Source: Bacteroidales bacterium (GTDB taxonomy: Bacteria; Bacteroidota; Bacteroidia; Bacteroidales; F082). Taken from it: a stretch of 64,000 nt of DNA. The stretch covers positions 32,376 through 96,375 of the forward strand of contig JAQVLA010000014.1 in NCBI GenBank assembly GCA_028704385.1, given 5' to 3'. The notes under the pieces are model-generated. The model did no database searches. It was not told the DNA's origin and saw only the letters and a program-made list of their open reading frames with translations. Both the position numbers and the translations under genes were made by a program. The first letter of the stretch is position 1, and every line of letters starts with the position of its first letter. Shown piece after piece: positions 8,824 to 16,344 of this stretch.

Positions 8824-11271
8824 GTGGAAAATTTTCAAGCCTACCAACAAGAAGAAACCATTGACCTGAAAGCATTGTTTTTCAAGTTTACCCGTTTCTG
8901 GTATCTTTTTGCCATCTCTATTTTTATAGCACTTTTAGTTGCCTTTTTATTTAATAAATATACCAAGCCGGTTTATGAAGTAAAAACTTCCGTGCTGGTC
9001 AAAGACGACAAAACCAAGATGGATCCCTCTGCCTTGTTGGGCGGACTCGGATTAAGCACGCAACAAAACCTACAAAATGAGATAGGCATTTTAATGTCCT
9101 ATTCCTTAAGTGACCGTGTTGTAAAATCATTAGACTTTGAAGTTTCATATTTCGAGGAAGATGGTTTTATCAAGAAAGAGTTGTATCTTAATTCTCCTTT
9201 CACGGTCGAAGTTGATTACAACAGGGATCAGGCAGTTAATTTGCTTTACAACATAAAACTAAATTCGGATGGAACCTTCTCGCTTAATGCAGAGGGCGAA
9301 AACATCAGTCAGTATAATTACCTGAAAGGTGAACCGCTGGAAGGGGCAAAGGAAAAGGTCAACTATTCGGGCACCTACAAATTCGGCGAATGGATAAATA
9401 ATGAATTCAACCGTTTTAAGGTTGTTTTGAACGAAAAATTTGATGCCGAATTACACACTGCTACACAATTCAGTTTTAATCTGAATGATTACCAAAGCCT
9501 TTTAAGAACCTTAAGGGGATTTACCATCGAGCCCATCAATCGGGAAGCCTCCATTCTGGAGATATCCCTGAGAGGAAATATTAAGGAAAAATCCGCAGAT
9601 TTTTTGAATAAACTCACTGAATTATACCTGCAACGCGGCCTCGAAAAGAAAAACCAGATAGCAGATAACACCATTGAATTTATTGACCGGCAGCTCATTG
9701 ATATACAAGACTCCTTAACACGTGCCGAAATAGCACTTCAGGATTTCCAGACAACTAACGAATTGATGAATTTGGATTTCCAATCTCAACAGGTTTTTGA
9801 TTATTTGAAAAACCTTGAGCAACAAAAAGCTGAGCTGATGGTGAAATCAAAATACTATAGAAGCCTGCAGCAATACATACAAGTTAATTTAGACGAGCTG
9901 GACAAACTTGTAGCACCAAGTGCCATGGGTATTGAAGACCCCTTGCTAAACCGACTGGTTCAGGAGTTGGTTAATCTTTCATCACAAAAAGCTGAACAAC
10001 TTTTAACTACTACCGATAAGCACCCTACAGTTGTTAGTATCGAATCACAGATTGTAAACACCAAACGGACGCTGATCGAAAACATCAACAACATCATATT
10101 AAACTCAGAAATTGCACTGAACGATCTTGATCGCAGGATAGGAGACCTTGAAAAAGAGCTCAACAAGTTGCCAATCACACAGCGGTTATTGTTAGGTTAT
10201 CAACGTAAATTTCACTTAAACGATGCCATCTATACCTTTTTGATGCAGAAACGTGCCGAAGCACAAATTACAAAAGCCAGTAATTTGCCTGACAATGAAA
10301 TATTGGATATTGCCCAGTCTGGCCTTAGCAATCAGGTGTTTCCCAAAAAGTCACTCAATTATACCATTGCGCTCTTACTGGGATTGCTGATTCCTGTTGG
10401 CTATATATTGGGACGTGATTATCTGAATGACAAAATTGTTGACCGCAAGGAAATAGAAAAAATCACGAAACTTCCCATAGTAGGTCAGGTTTTGCACAAC
10501 ACAAAAGACACCCAGCTTGTTGTGGCTGAATCGCCAAAATCATCGATCTCTGAATCTTTCCGGTCGGTGCGAACCAACATTGAGTATTTAGTAAAGGGTG
10601 AAGAAAAAAGTGTGATTTTAGTAACCGCTGATATGGTAAGTGCCGGAAAAACCTTTGTTTCAATCAACCTGGCAAGCATTTATGCCATGTATGGCAAAAA
10701 AACCGTACTCCTTGGTTTCGACTTAAGAAAGCCAAAAATTTATCAGGATTTTGGATTGACAAACACCAATGGTTTGAGCACCTATCTGATCAACAAACAC
10801 AGCCTGAAAGATATTATTCAACCTTCGGGCAGAGTAGATAATTTTGATCTGATCATGGCGGGGCCTGTACCTCCAAATCCAGCCGAATTGATTGCTTCTG
10901 ACCGCTGTAAAACATTATTTGATGAATTAAGAGAGCAGTACGATTATATCATCATTGATACACCGCCTGTTGGCCTCGTAACAGACGCTTTCCTGCTGAT
11001 GAAACATACTGATGTCAATCTTTTCATTGTACGTCAAAACTACACCCATAAGAAAATTTTTGAATCCATCGTTAAAGATATAGAAGACCGGAATATCCCG
11101 ATGAACATACTTGTAAACGACATCCGTATGGGTGGTGGTTATGGTTATGGTTATGGTTACGGATATGGTTATGGTTATGGATATGGGTACGGTTATGGGT
11201 ACGGATATTATACTGATGAAGGAAAAGACAACAAGCCCGGCTTCTTCAAGCGCTTGTTGAACAAAATTTAA
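8824..11271 (+). CDS. Wzz/Wzc-type polysaccharide co-polymerase and BY-kinase
   Basis: Inner-membrane chain-length regulator fused to a cytoplasmic tyrosine autokinase, 815 residues, starting with GTG. Order: Wzz domain with first membrane helix (about 26-47), long periplasmic coiled-coil region (about 270-460), second helix (about 513-533), then the kinase domain with Walker A-like SAGKT, Walker A' VLLGFDLRKP and Walker B YIIIDTPPVG. The C-terminal tail is (Gly-Tyr)x12 plus one more Tyr, then a short charged end: the Tyr cluster is the expected autophosphorylation site that controls oligomerisation. Kinase and adaptor domain in one chain is the proteobacterial-type arrangement and is also usual in Bacteroidota. 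Confidence 0.93.
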   Translation: MENFQAYQQEETIDLKALFFKFTRFWYLFAISIFIALLVAFLFNKYTKPVYEVKTSVLVKDDKTKMDPSALLGGLGLSTQQNLQNEIGILMSYSLSDRVVKSLDFEVSYFEEDGFIKKELYLNSPFTVEVDYNRDQAVNLLYNIKLNSDGTFSLNAEGENISQYNYLKGEPLEGAKEKVNYSGTYKFGEWINNEFNRFKVVLNEKFDAELHTATQFSFNLNDYQSLLRTLRGFTIEPINREASILEISLRGNIKEKSADFLNKLTELYLQRGLEKKNQIADNTIEFIDRQLIDIQDSLTRAEIALQDFQTTNELMNLDFQSQQVFDYLKNLEQQKAELMVKSKYYRSLQQYIQVNLDELDKLVAPSAMGIEDPLLNRLVQELVNLSSQKAEQLLTTTDKHPTVVSIESQIVNTKRTLIENINNIILNSEIALNDLDRRIGDLEKELNKLPITQRLLLGYQRKFHLNDAIYTFLMQKRAEAQITKASNLPDNEILDIAQSGLSNQVFPKKSLNYTIALLLGLLIPVGYILGRDYLNDKIVDRKEIEKITKLPIVGQVLHNTKDTQLVVAESPKSSISESFRSVRTNIEYLVKGEEKSVILVTADMVSAGKTFVSINLASIYAMYGKKTVLLGFDLRKPKIYQDFGLTNTNGLSTYLINKHSLKDIIQPSGRVDNFDLIMAGPVPPNPAELIASDRCKTLFDELREQYDYIIIDTPPVGLVTDAFLLMKHTDVNLFIVRQNYTHKKIFESIVKDIEDRNIPMNILVNDIRMGGGYGYGYGYGYGYGYGYGYGYGYGYYTDEGKDNKPGFFKRLLNKI
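11131..11211 (+). repeat. In-frame Gly-Tyr codon repeat in the kinase tail
   Basis: Tandem hexamer-like repeat GGN TAY encoding twelve Gly-Tyr pairs. The third bases vary (GGT/GGA/GGG, TAT/TAC), so the repeat has drifted at synonymous sites while the dipeptide is kept, which suggests selection on the protein. Confidence 0.85.
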
Positions 11272-11280
11272 CAGCTTATT

Positions 11281-11823
11281 ATGCCCGACTTACCGATTAA
11301 GTCTGCAAAACAGCTCCTGCCTCAGCATTGGTATGCCATCTATACCCGTTCAAAGGCAGAAAAGAAGGTACAGATAGAGCTCAATTTTCTCGAAATTGAA
11401 TCATATTTGCCACTGATCACCAGATACAGGCAATGGAGCGATCGAAAAAAGAAAGTTGAGGAACCATTATTCAGATCATATATTTTTGTTCATATACACG
11501 AATCACAGCTTTATACCGTAAGAAACGTTCCTAATGTAGCACGTTTTGTTTCGTTCGAAGGAAAACCAACTATCGTTCCGGACGAGCAAATCATGGCGAT
11601 ACGTTATTATTTGGATGAACAGGACGATCACGAAGAGATGGATACCTCTGTCATTCAAGAAGGTCAGCTGGTTCGGATCAAGCAGGGACAAATGGAAGGA
11701 TTGATAGGTCGGATGGTAAATTATCGTAATAAATACCGGCTTGTTGTGCAAATTGAAGCTGTTGGTCAGATCATTTCTTTAAATATTCCCAGGTCAAAAG
11801 TTGAGCCGGTGAAAAATGTTTAA
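11281..11823 (+). CDS. NusG/RfaH-like antiterminator, UpxY type
   Basis: Specialised NusG paralogue of 180 residues. N-terminal NGN domain (about 15-105) opens with HWYAIYTRSKAEKKV and contains the usual PLFRSYIFVHI strand; a C-terminal KOW-like domain (about 125-170) has EGQLVRIKQGQMEGLIG. UpxY proteins of Bacteroides prevent premature termination in capsule operons by acting on the untranslated leader. Here the gene sits third in the operon rather than first, with 9 bases to the kinase gene and 12 to the epimerase gene. Confidence 0.87.
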   Translation: MPDLPIKSAKQLLPQHWYAIYTRSKAEKKVQIELNFLEIESYLPLITRYRQWSDRKKKVEEPLFRSYIFVHIHESQLYTVRNVPNVARFVSFEGKPTIVPDEQIMAIRYYLDEQDDHEEMDTSVIQEGQLVRIKQGQMEGLIGRMVNYRNKYRLVVQIEAVGQIISLNIPRSKVEPVKNV

Positions 11824-11835
11824 AAGATTACAATC

Positions 11836-12819
11836 ATGGATGAATTAAAAGATAAGCAGGTTTTGGTTACCGGAGGAGCTGGTTTTATAGGTTCAAACCT
11901 TATCGAAACTTTGTTGCAAATCGGGGCAAAAGTTAGCTGTCTGGATAATTTTGCCACCGGACATCACAAAAACATCGAACCATTTTTGCAACATCCTGCA
12001 TTTCAACTAATTGAAGGGGATATCAGAGATATTCAAACCTGCCAGGAAGCCTGCAAAGGACAGGAAATTATTTTCCATCAGGCAGCCCTGGGCTCCGTTC
12101 CTCGCTCCATTAAAGACCCCGCCACCACCAATGCAGTTAATATTTCCGGTAGCCTGAATATGATGATCGCTGCCCGTGATTCCGGTGCAAAACGTTTTGT
12201 TTATGCTGCCAGTTCGAGCACCTATGGCGATTCGGAAAGCCTCCCAAAAGTGGAAGAAAAAATTGGCAGACCGCTTTCGCCCTATGCAATCACAAAGTAT
12301 GCGAACGAGCTTTATGCCGATGTTTTTACCCGCACTTATGGATTGGAATCCATTGGTTTAAGATATTTTAATGTATTCGGAAGGCGTCAGGATCCCGAGG
12401 GAGCTTATGCTGCGGTGATTCCAAAATGGGTCAAACAATTCATGCGCCACGAAGCCATCATCATTAATGGACAAGGAGAATACAGCCGTGATTTTACTTA
12501 CATCGAAAATGTAATACAGGCCAATCTGAAAGCTGCTACAACAACCAATCCCCAAGCCGTAAATCAGGTATATAATGTGGCTTATGGCGACAGAACAACC
12601 CTTAACGATTTAGCGGTTTGGCTTAGAGAAGCACTGGCAGGTTACGATGCTGAAATTGCTGCTGTGAAAATCACCCACGGGCCTTACCGACAAGGCGACA
12701 TTCCTCATTCGCTGGCTTCTATCGAAAAAGGCAGAAAACTGCTAGGATACGATCCGCAGTTTAATCTGAAAGATGGACTAAAAGAAGCCTGCAAATGGTA
12801 TTGGGAAAACCTTTCTTAA
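11836..12819 (+). CDS. NAD-dependent nucleotide-sugar epimerase (SDR, WbpP-like)
   Basis: Extended short-chain dehydrogenase of 327 residues, probably a UDP-N-acetylhexosamine 4-epimerase of the WbpP/TviC group. Features: Rossmann motif VTGGAGFIGSNL at the N-terminus, FHQAALGSVPRSI with the SVPRS block typical of this group, catalytic Ser-Tyr-Lys with AASSSTYGD and YAITK, and the substrate loop RYFNVFGRRQDP. It would supply a sugar precursor for the polysaccharide exported by the operon. It is the last gene before tRNA-Ala, and no glycosyltransferases follow, so the rest of the pathway lies elsewhere. Exact substrate is not determined by sequence alone. Confidence 0.88.
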   Translation: MDELKDKQVLVTGGAGFIGSNLIETLLQIGAKVSCLDNFATGHHKNIEPFLQHPAFQLIEGDIRDIQTCQEACKGQEIIFHQAALGSVPRSIKDPATTNAVNISGSLNMMIAARDSGAKRFVYAASSSTYGDSESLPKVEEKIGRPLSPYAITKYANELYADVFTRTYGLESIGLRYFNVFGRRQDPEGAYAAVIPKWVKQFMRHEAIIINGQGEYSRDFTYIENVIQANLKAATTTNPQAVNQVYNVAYGDRTTLNDLAVWLREALAGYDAEIAAVKITHGPYRQGDIPHSLASIEKGRKLLGYDPQFNLKDGLKEACKWYWENLS

Positions 12820-12850
12820 TTGTAATTTTATGCTTCGTTGTTAAAATTAT

Positions 12851-12882
12851 TTTGAAGAACAAAACAAAAAAACGTATTTTTG
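12851..12882 (+). promoter_or_regulatory. Promoter of tRNA-Ala
   Basis: TTTG at 12851-12854, 20 bases of spacer, TATTTTTG at 12875-12882: a full match to the Bacteroidota -33/-7 consensus. The mature tRNA begins 11 bases downstream. Confidence 0.8.
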
Positions 12883-12892
12883 CAGCCGCATT

Positions 12893-12966
12893 GGGGCATT
12901 AGCTCAGTTGGCTAGAGCGTTTGACTGGCAGTCAAAAGGTCAACGGTTCGATTCCGTTATGCTCCA
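12893..12966 (+). tRNA. tRNA-Ala (GGC)
   Basis: A full cloverleaf can be drawn. The acceptor arms GGGGCAT and ATGCTCC pair and include the G3-U70 wobble that is the alanine identity element. The anticodon arm TTTGA-CTGGCAG-TCAAA gives anticodon GGC (codon GCC). The T-loop contains GGTTCGATTCC. Discriminator base is A and CCA is not encoded. Confidence 0.95.
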
Positions 12967-12978
12967 CTTCATATCAGC

Positions 12979-13012
12979 AGGTTGCAAGCTTTATAGTTTG
13001 TAACCTTTTTTT
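12979..13012 (+). terminator. Terminator of tRNA-Ala
   Basis: An 11-base-pair stem (AGGTTGCAAGC with GTTTGTAACCT, including G-U pairs) with loop TTTATA, followed by a run of seven T. Between here and 13210 I see no gene. Confidence 0.75.
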
Positions 13013-13210
13013 ATTCCACTAAACAAGAACCCAATGGTTCAGAAGGAGAAAACGGATCCTGTCCCGGGGATAAAAATTACGTTTAACCATGCTTACTTAA
13101 AACTTAATTACCAAGGTTTTCTTCCTATTAACCTTTTTCAGTTAGTTTGTATCATTCATGGATTTGTCATTCAAAAACGAATCTATATCCTGTTACTTAT
13201 AAATTCTTCC

Positions 13211-13218
13211 TACTTTTG
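13211..13218 (+). promoter_or_regulatory. -7 promoter box for the polyphosphate glucokinase gene
   Basis: TACTTTTG, consensus TAnnTTTG, ends 14 bases before the ATG. No good -33 box. Confidence 0.45.
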
Positions 13219-13232
13219 AGAAAACTCATCAG

Positions 13233-13979
13233 ATGGAAATTTTGGGAATCGATATTGGAGGTAGCGGCATAAAAGGTGCTGTTGTAAACACTACTGACGG
13301 AACCCTGATCACCGAGAGACATCGAATAGCAACTCCACAACCAGCAACACCTGAAGCGGTAGCAGAAACAGTGAGTGAATTGACAAATCATTTCTCTTAT
13401 GTTGGTTCGATAGGTTGTGGATTCCCGGCACTCATCCGGAATGGTCTGGTGAAAACCGCTGCCAATATTGATAAAACGTGGCTTGAGGTTCCGGTTGAAT
13501 CATTGTTATCAAATGCTACCGGCCAAAAGGTTTTTGTTATTAATGATGCTGATGCGGCTGGTTTGGGTGAGCTGCGATTTGGTGCTGGAAACGGACACCC
13601 CGGTATGGTTATGGTACTTACAATTGGCACCGGCATTGGTTCAGCGATAATCCATAAAGGGATTCTGCTGCCTGCTACTGAATTGGGTCATCTCGTATTT
13701 CGTGGTAAAAGTGCCGAAAAATACTGCTCCGATGCAATCCGCGAACGTGAAGACTTGACATGGGAAAGATGGGGCAAGCGTTTGAATAATTACCTTTTAC
13801 ATCTGGAAATGCTTTTTTCACCTGATTTATTTATTCTTGGCGGAGGGGTTAGTAAAAAATTTGATAAATTCAAATCTCAGCTTGTTACCAAAACACAGGT
13901 GATGCCGGCAAGCTTGCAAAATATGGCCGGGATTATTGGTGCCGCCTGTTATGCTGCTGATAACCAGAATTTTGTTTGA
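13233..13979 (+). CDS. ppgK: Polyphosphate glucokinase (ROK family)
   Basis: Phosphorylates glucose using polyphosphate (and often ATP). The 248-residue ROK-fold protein shows the phosphate-binding motif [12 protein letters not shown] at the N-terminus, the sugar-binding [10 protein letters not shown] with the catalytic Asp, [10 protein letters not shown], and ELGH. It lacks the CxCGxxGCxE zinc motif of ordinary ROK kinases, and the block [21 protein letters not shown] plus [15 protein letters not shown] is what I know from polyphosphate glucokinases. The following gene, a GH92 alpha-mannosidase, starts 16 bases after its stop, so the two may be co-transcribed and act in hexose use. Confidence 0.85.
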   Translation: MEILGIDIGGSGIKGAVVNTTDGTLITERHRIATPQPATPEAVAETVSELTNHFSYVGSIGCGFPALIRNGLVKTAANIDKTWLEVPVESLLSNATGQKVFVINDADAAGLGELRFGAGNGHPGMVMVLTIGTGIGSAIIHKGILLPATELGHLVFRGKSAEKYCSDAIREREDLTWERWGKRLNNYLLHLEMLFSPDLFILGGGVSKKFDKFKSQLVTKTQVMPASLQNMAGIIGAACYAADNQNFV

Positions 13980-13995
13980 TTTTATAAATAATCCT

Positions 13996-16326
13996 ATGAA
14001 CGCAATACCTGATTTTTTGAGAGTAAGAAAAGCCGTTAACATCCAAAAATTCACCTTTATTATACTCCTGTTTGTTTTGACATTTTCTGCTGATGCTCAA
14101 AACAAAACGAATCCGGTCGATTTTGTAAATCCTTTTATCGGAACACAGCGTATGGGTCATACCTTTCCAGGTGCAACGGTTCCTTTTGGAATGGTACAAC
14201 TTAGTCCGGATACTGATACCGTTAGTTACGAGAAAGCAGGAAAATATAATCCCGATGTTTATGCCTATTGTGCAGGTTATCAATATGATGACCCAACTAT
14301 TGTTGGCTTTAGCCACACCCATTTCAGTGGAACTGGCCATTCCGATCTGGGTGATATCCTACTTATGCCCATTTCAGGAAAGCTTAAACTCAATCCCGGC
14401 ACAGCCTTAAATCCCGAGAGTGGTTATCGCTCCCGATTTGACCACGAACACGAAAGTGCTACACCAAACTATTATCAGGTAAAACTTCAGGACTATGACA
14501 TTAATGCCGAGCTCACTACTTCAACTCGTGTAGGTTTTCATCGTTACGCATTTTCTGAACCTTCGCAAAACTACCTTATCCTCGATCTGATTCACGGTAT
14601 TTACAATTATGAGGATAAAAATGTTTGGACTTTCGTTCGGGTCGAAAACGACACCTTAATTACCGGATATCGCCAAACAAGCGGCTGGGCGCGTACAAGA
14701 ACCGTTTACTTCGCTATTGTACTCAGTGCTCCTTTGCAAAACTATGGCCATAAAAAATATGACAATTCTGTTTACAATGGCTTTTATCGAAAATTTGATG
14801 AAAGCCAAAACTTTCCTGAAATTGCCGGACAAAAAATCAGGATATGGCTTGAGCCAAAACTGCCTTCCAACAAGGAATTACTCGTCAAAGTAGGACTTTC
14901 ATCAGTAAGTGCAAAATCGGCATTGAATAACCTGCAAAGCGAAATACCTCATTGGGACTTTGATCGGGTAGTGCGCGAAGGACAACAAAGCTGGAATCTG
15001 GAACTCTCAAAATTACAGGTTGAGACAATCAATGAGGAGGATCGGGTTGTTTTTTTTACCGCTTTGTATCACAGTTTTTTAAGTCCGATAACTTACATGG
15101 ATGTAGATGGTCGTTATCGGGGATTAGATCAGGAAATACATCAGGCTGAGGGATTTACGAATTATACTATTTTTTCACTATGGGATACCTACAGGGCTCT
15201 TCATCCACTTTTTAATCTTGTCCAGCCGGATCGCAGCCATGATATGGCTGAATCAATGCTGGCACATTTTGATCAGAGTGTTCATCCCATGTTGCCGGTT
15301 TGGTCTCATTATGCCAACGAAAACTGGTGTATGATTGGTTATCACAGCGTTTCCGTTTTGGCTGATGCCATTGTAAAAGGAACTTACAAAGGTGATCTAA
15401 AACGCGCTTTGAATGCAGCGGCCAAAACAGCACAATATCCCTTATATGATGGTTTAAACCACTATGTGCAGCTTGGATATGTTCCGGAAGACAAAAGCAG
15501 TAATGCCGTGAGCAAAACCCTGGAATATGCCTACGACGACTGGTGTATCGCACAAATTGCCGCTCAAACTGGAAATATTGATATCAAAAACGAATTTGAA
15601 ACCCGTTCCAAAAATTTCCTTAATCAGTTTAATCCCAAAAGCGGTTATATGCATCCACGCCTTTCCGATGGTAATTTCAAACCTCAATTCGATCCTTTCG
15701 ACACGCATGGTCAGGGTTTTATCGAAGGTAATGCCTGGAACTATGGTTTTTATGTCCCGCATCAAATTCCGGAAATGATTGACTTAATGGGTGGCAAAGC
15801 TGCTGTTGACGCCAAGCTCGACAGTCTTTTTACATTAGAACTTTCTGATGAACATATTGCTAAAAATGAAGACATTACACGTGATGGAATTATAGGCATT
15901 TATGTGCATGGGAATGAGCCGGGGCACCATATTCCATATTTGTTTAACTATACCGATTCGCCTGAAAAAACCCAGATGCGTGTCAGAATGATTCAAAAAA
16001 CCATGTATGGCAATGCGCCTGATGGCTTATGCGGTAATGATGATTGCGGACAAATGTCGGCCTGGTATATTTTTAGTGCGCTGGGTTTTTATCCGGTGTG
16101 TCCGGGAAGCGATGAGTATGTTGTGGGTAGTCCATCCGTTAAATCTGCTATTTTGGATTTGGGTAACGGAAAAACACTCAATATTATAGCCAGAAATCAG
16201 TCTGAAAAAAACATTTTTGTAAAAAATGTATTGCTAAACGGGCATCCTGTTGCAGATTTCAGGCTAAGTCACAAAGCTTTATTGGTGGGTGGCATACTCG
16301 AATTTGAGATGTCAGATAGTTTCTAA
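13996..16326 (+). CDS. GH92 family alpha-mannosidase, secreted
   Basis: Glycoside hydrolase family 92 enzyme (calcium-dependent exo-alpha-mannosidase), 776 residues from the ATG at 13996. I chose this start because it gives a proper signal peptide ending at SADAQ near residue 35; a longer frame would begin inside the previous gene. Family motifs: FVNPFIGTQRMGHTFPGATV and PFGMVQLSPDT near the N-terminus, GFSHTHFSGTGHSDLGD, YVHGNEPGHHIPYLF, and GLCGNDDCGQMSAWYIFSAL, which holds the catalytic acid/base region. It would trim mannose from N-glycans or yeast mannan. No SusC/SusD pair is nearby, so it is not in a classical polysaccharide utilisation locus. Confidence 0.92.
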   Translation: MNAIPDFLRVRKAVNIQKFTFIILLFVLTFSADAQNKTNPVDFVNPFIGTQRMGHTFPGATVPFGMVQLSPDTDTVSYEKAGKYNPDVYAYCAGYQYDDPTIVGFSHTHFSGTGHSDLGDILLMPISGKLKLNPGTALNPESGYRSRFDHEHESATPNYYQVKLQDYDINAELTTSTRVGFHRYAFSEPSQNYLILDLIHGIYNYEDKNVWTFVRVENDTLITGYRQTSGWARTRTVYFAIVLSAPLQNYGHKKYDNSVYNGFYRKFDESQNFPEIAGQKIRIWLEPKLPSNKELLVKVGLSSVSAKSALNNLQSEIPHWDFDRVVREGQQSWNLELSKLQVETINEEDRVVFFTALYHSFLSPITYMDVDGRYRGLDQEIHQAEGFTNYTIFSLWDTYRALHPLFNLVQPDRSHDMAESMLAHFDQSVHPMLPVWSHYANENWCMIGYHSVSVLADAIVKGTYKGDLKRALNAAAKTAQYPLYDGLNHYVQLGYVPEDKSSNAVSKTLEYAYDDWCIAQIAAQTGNIDIKNEFETRSKNFLNQFNPKSGYMHPRLSDGNFKPQFDPFDTHGQGFIEGNAWNYGFYVPHQIPEMIDLMGGKAAVDAKLDSLFTLELSDEHIAKNEDITRDGIIGIYVHGNEPGHHIPYLFNYTDSPEKTQMRVRMIQKTMYGNAPDGLCGNDDCGQMSAWYIFSALGFYPVCPGSDEYVVGSPSVKSAILDLGNGKTLNIIARNQSEKNIFVKNVLLNGHPVADFRLSHKALLVGGILEFEMSDSF

Positions 16327-16344
16327 ATACAAAGTTTGCGGATT

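Noticed and set aside
11131..11211. Tandem repeat considered as a CRISPR or non-coding satellite
   Set aside because: It is in frame within the kinase gene and encodes a strict Gly-Tyr dipeptide at the expected Tyr-tail position.
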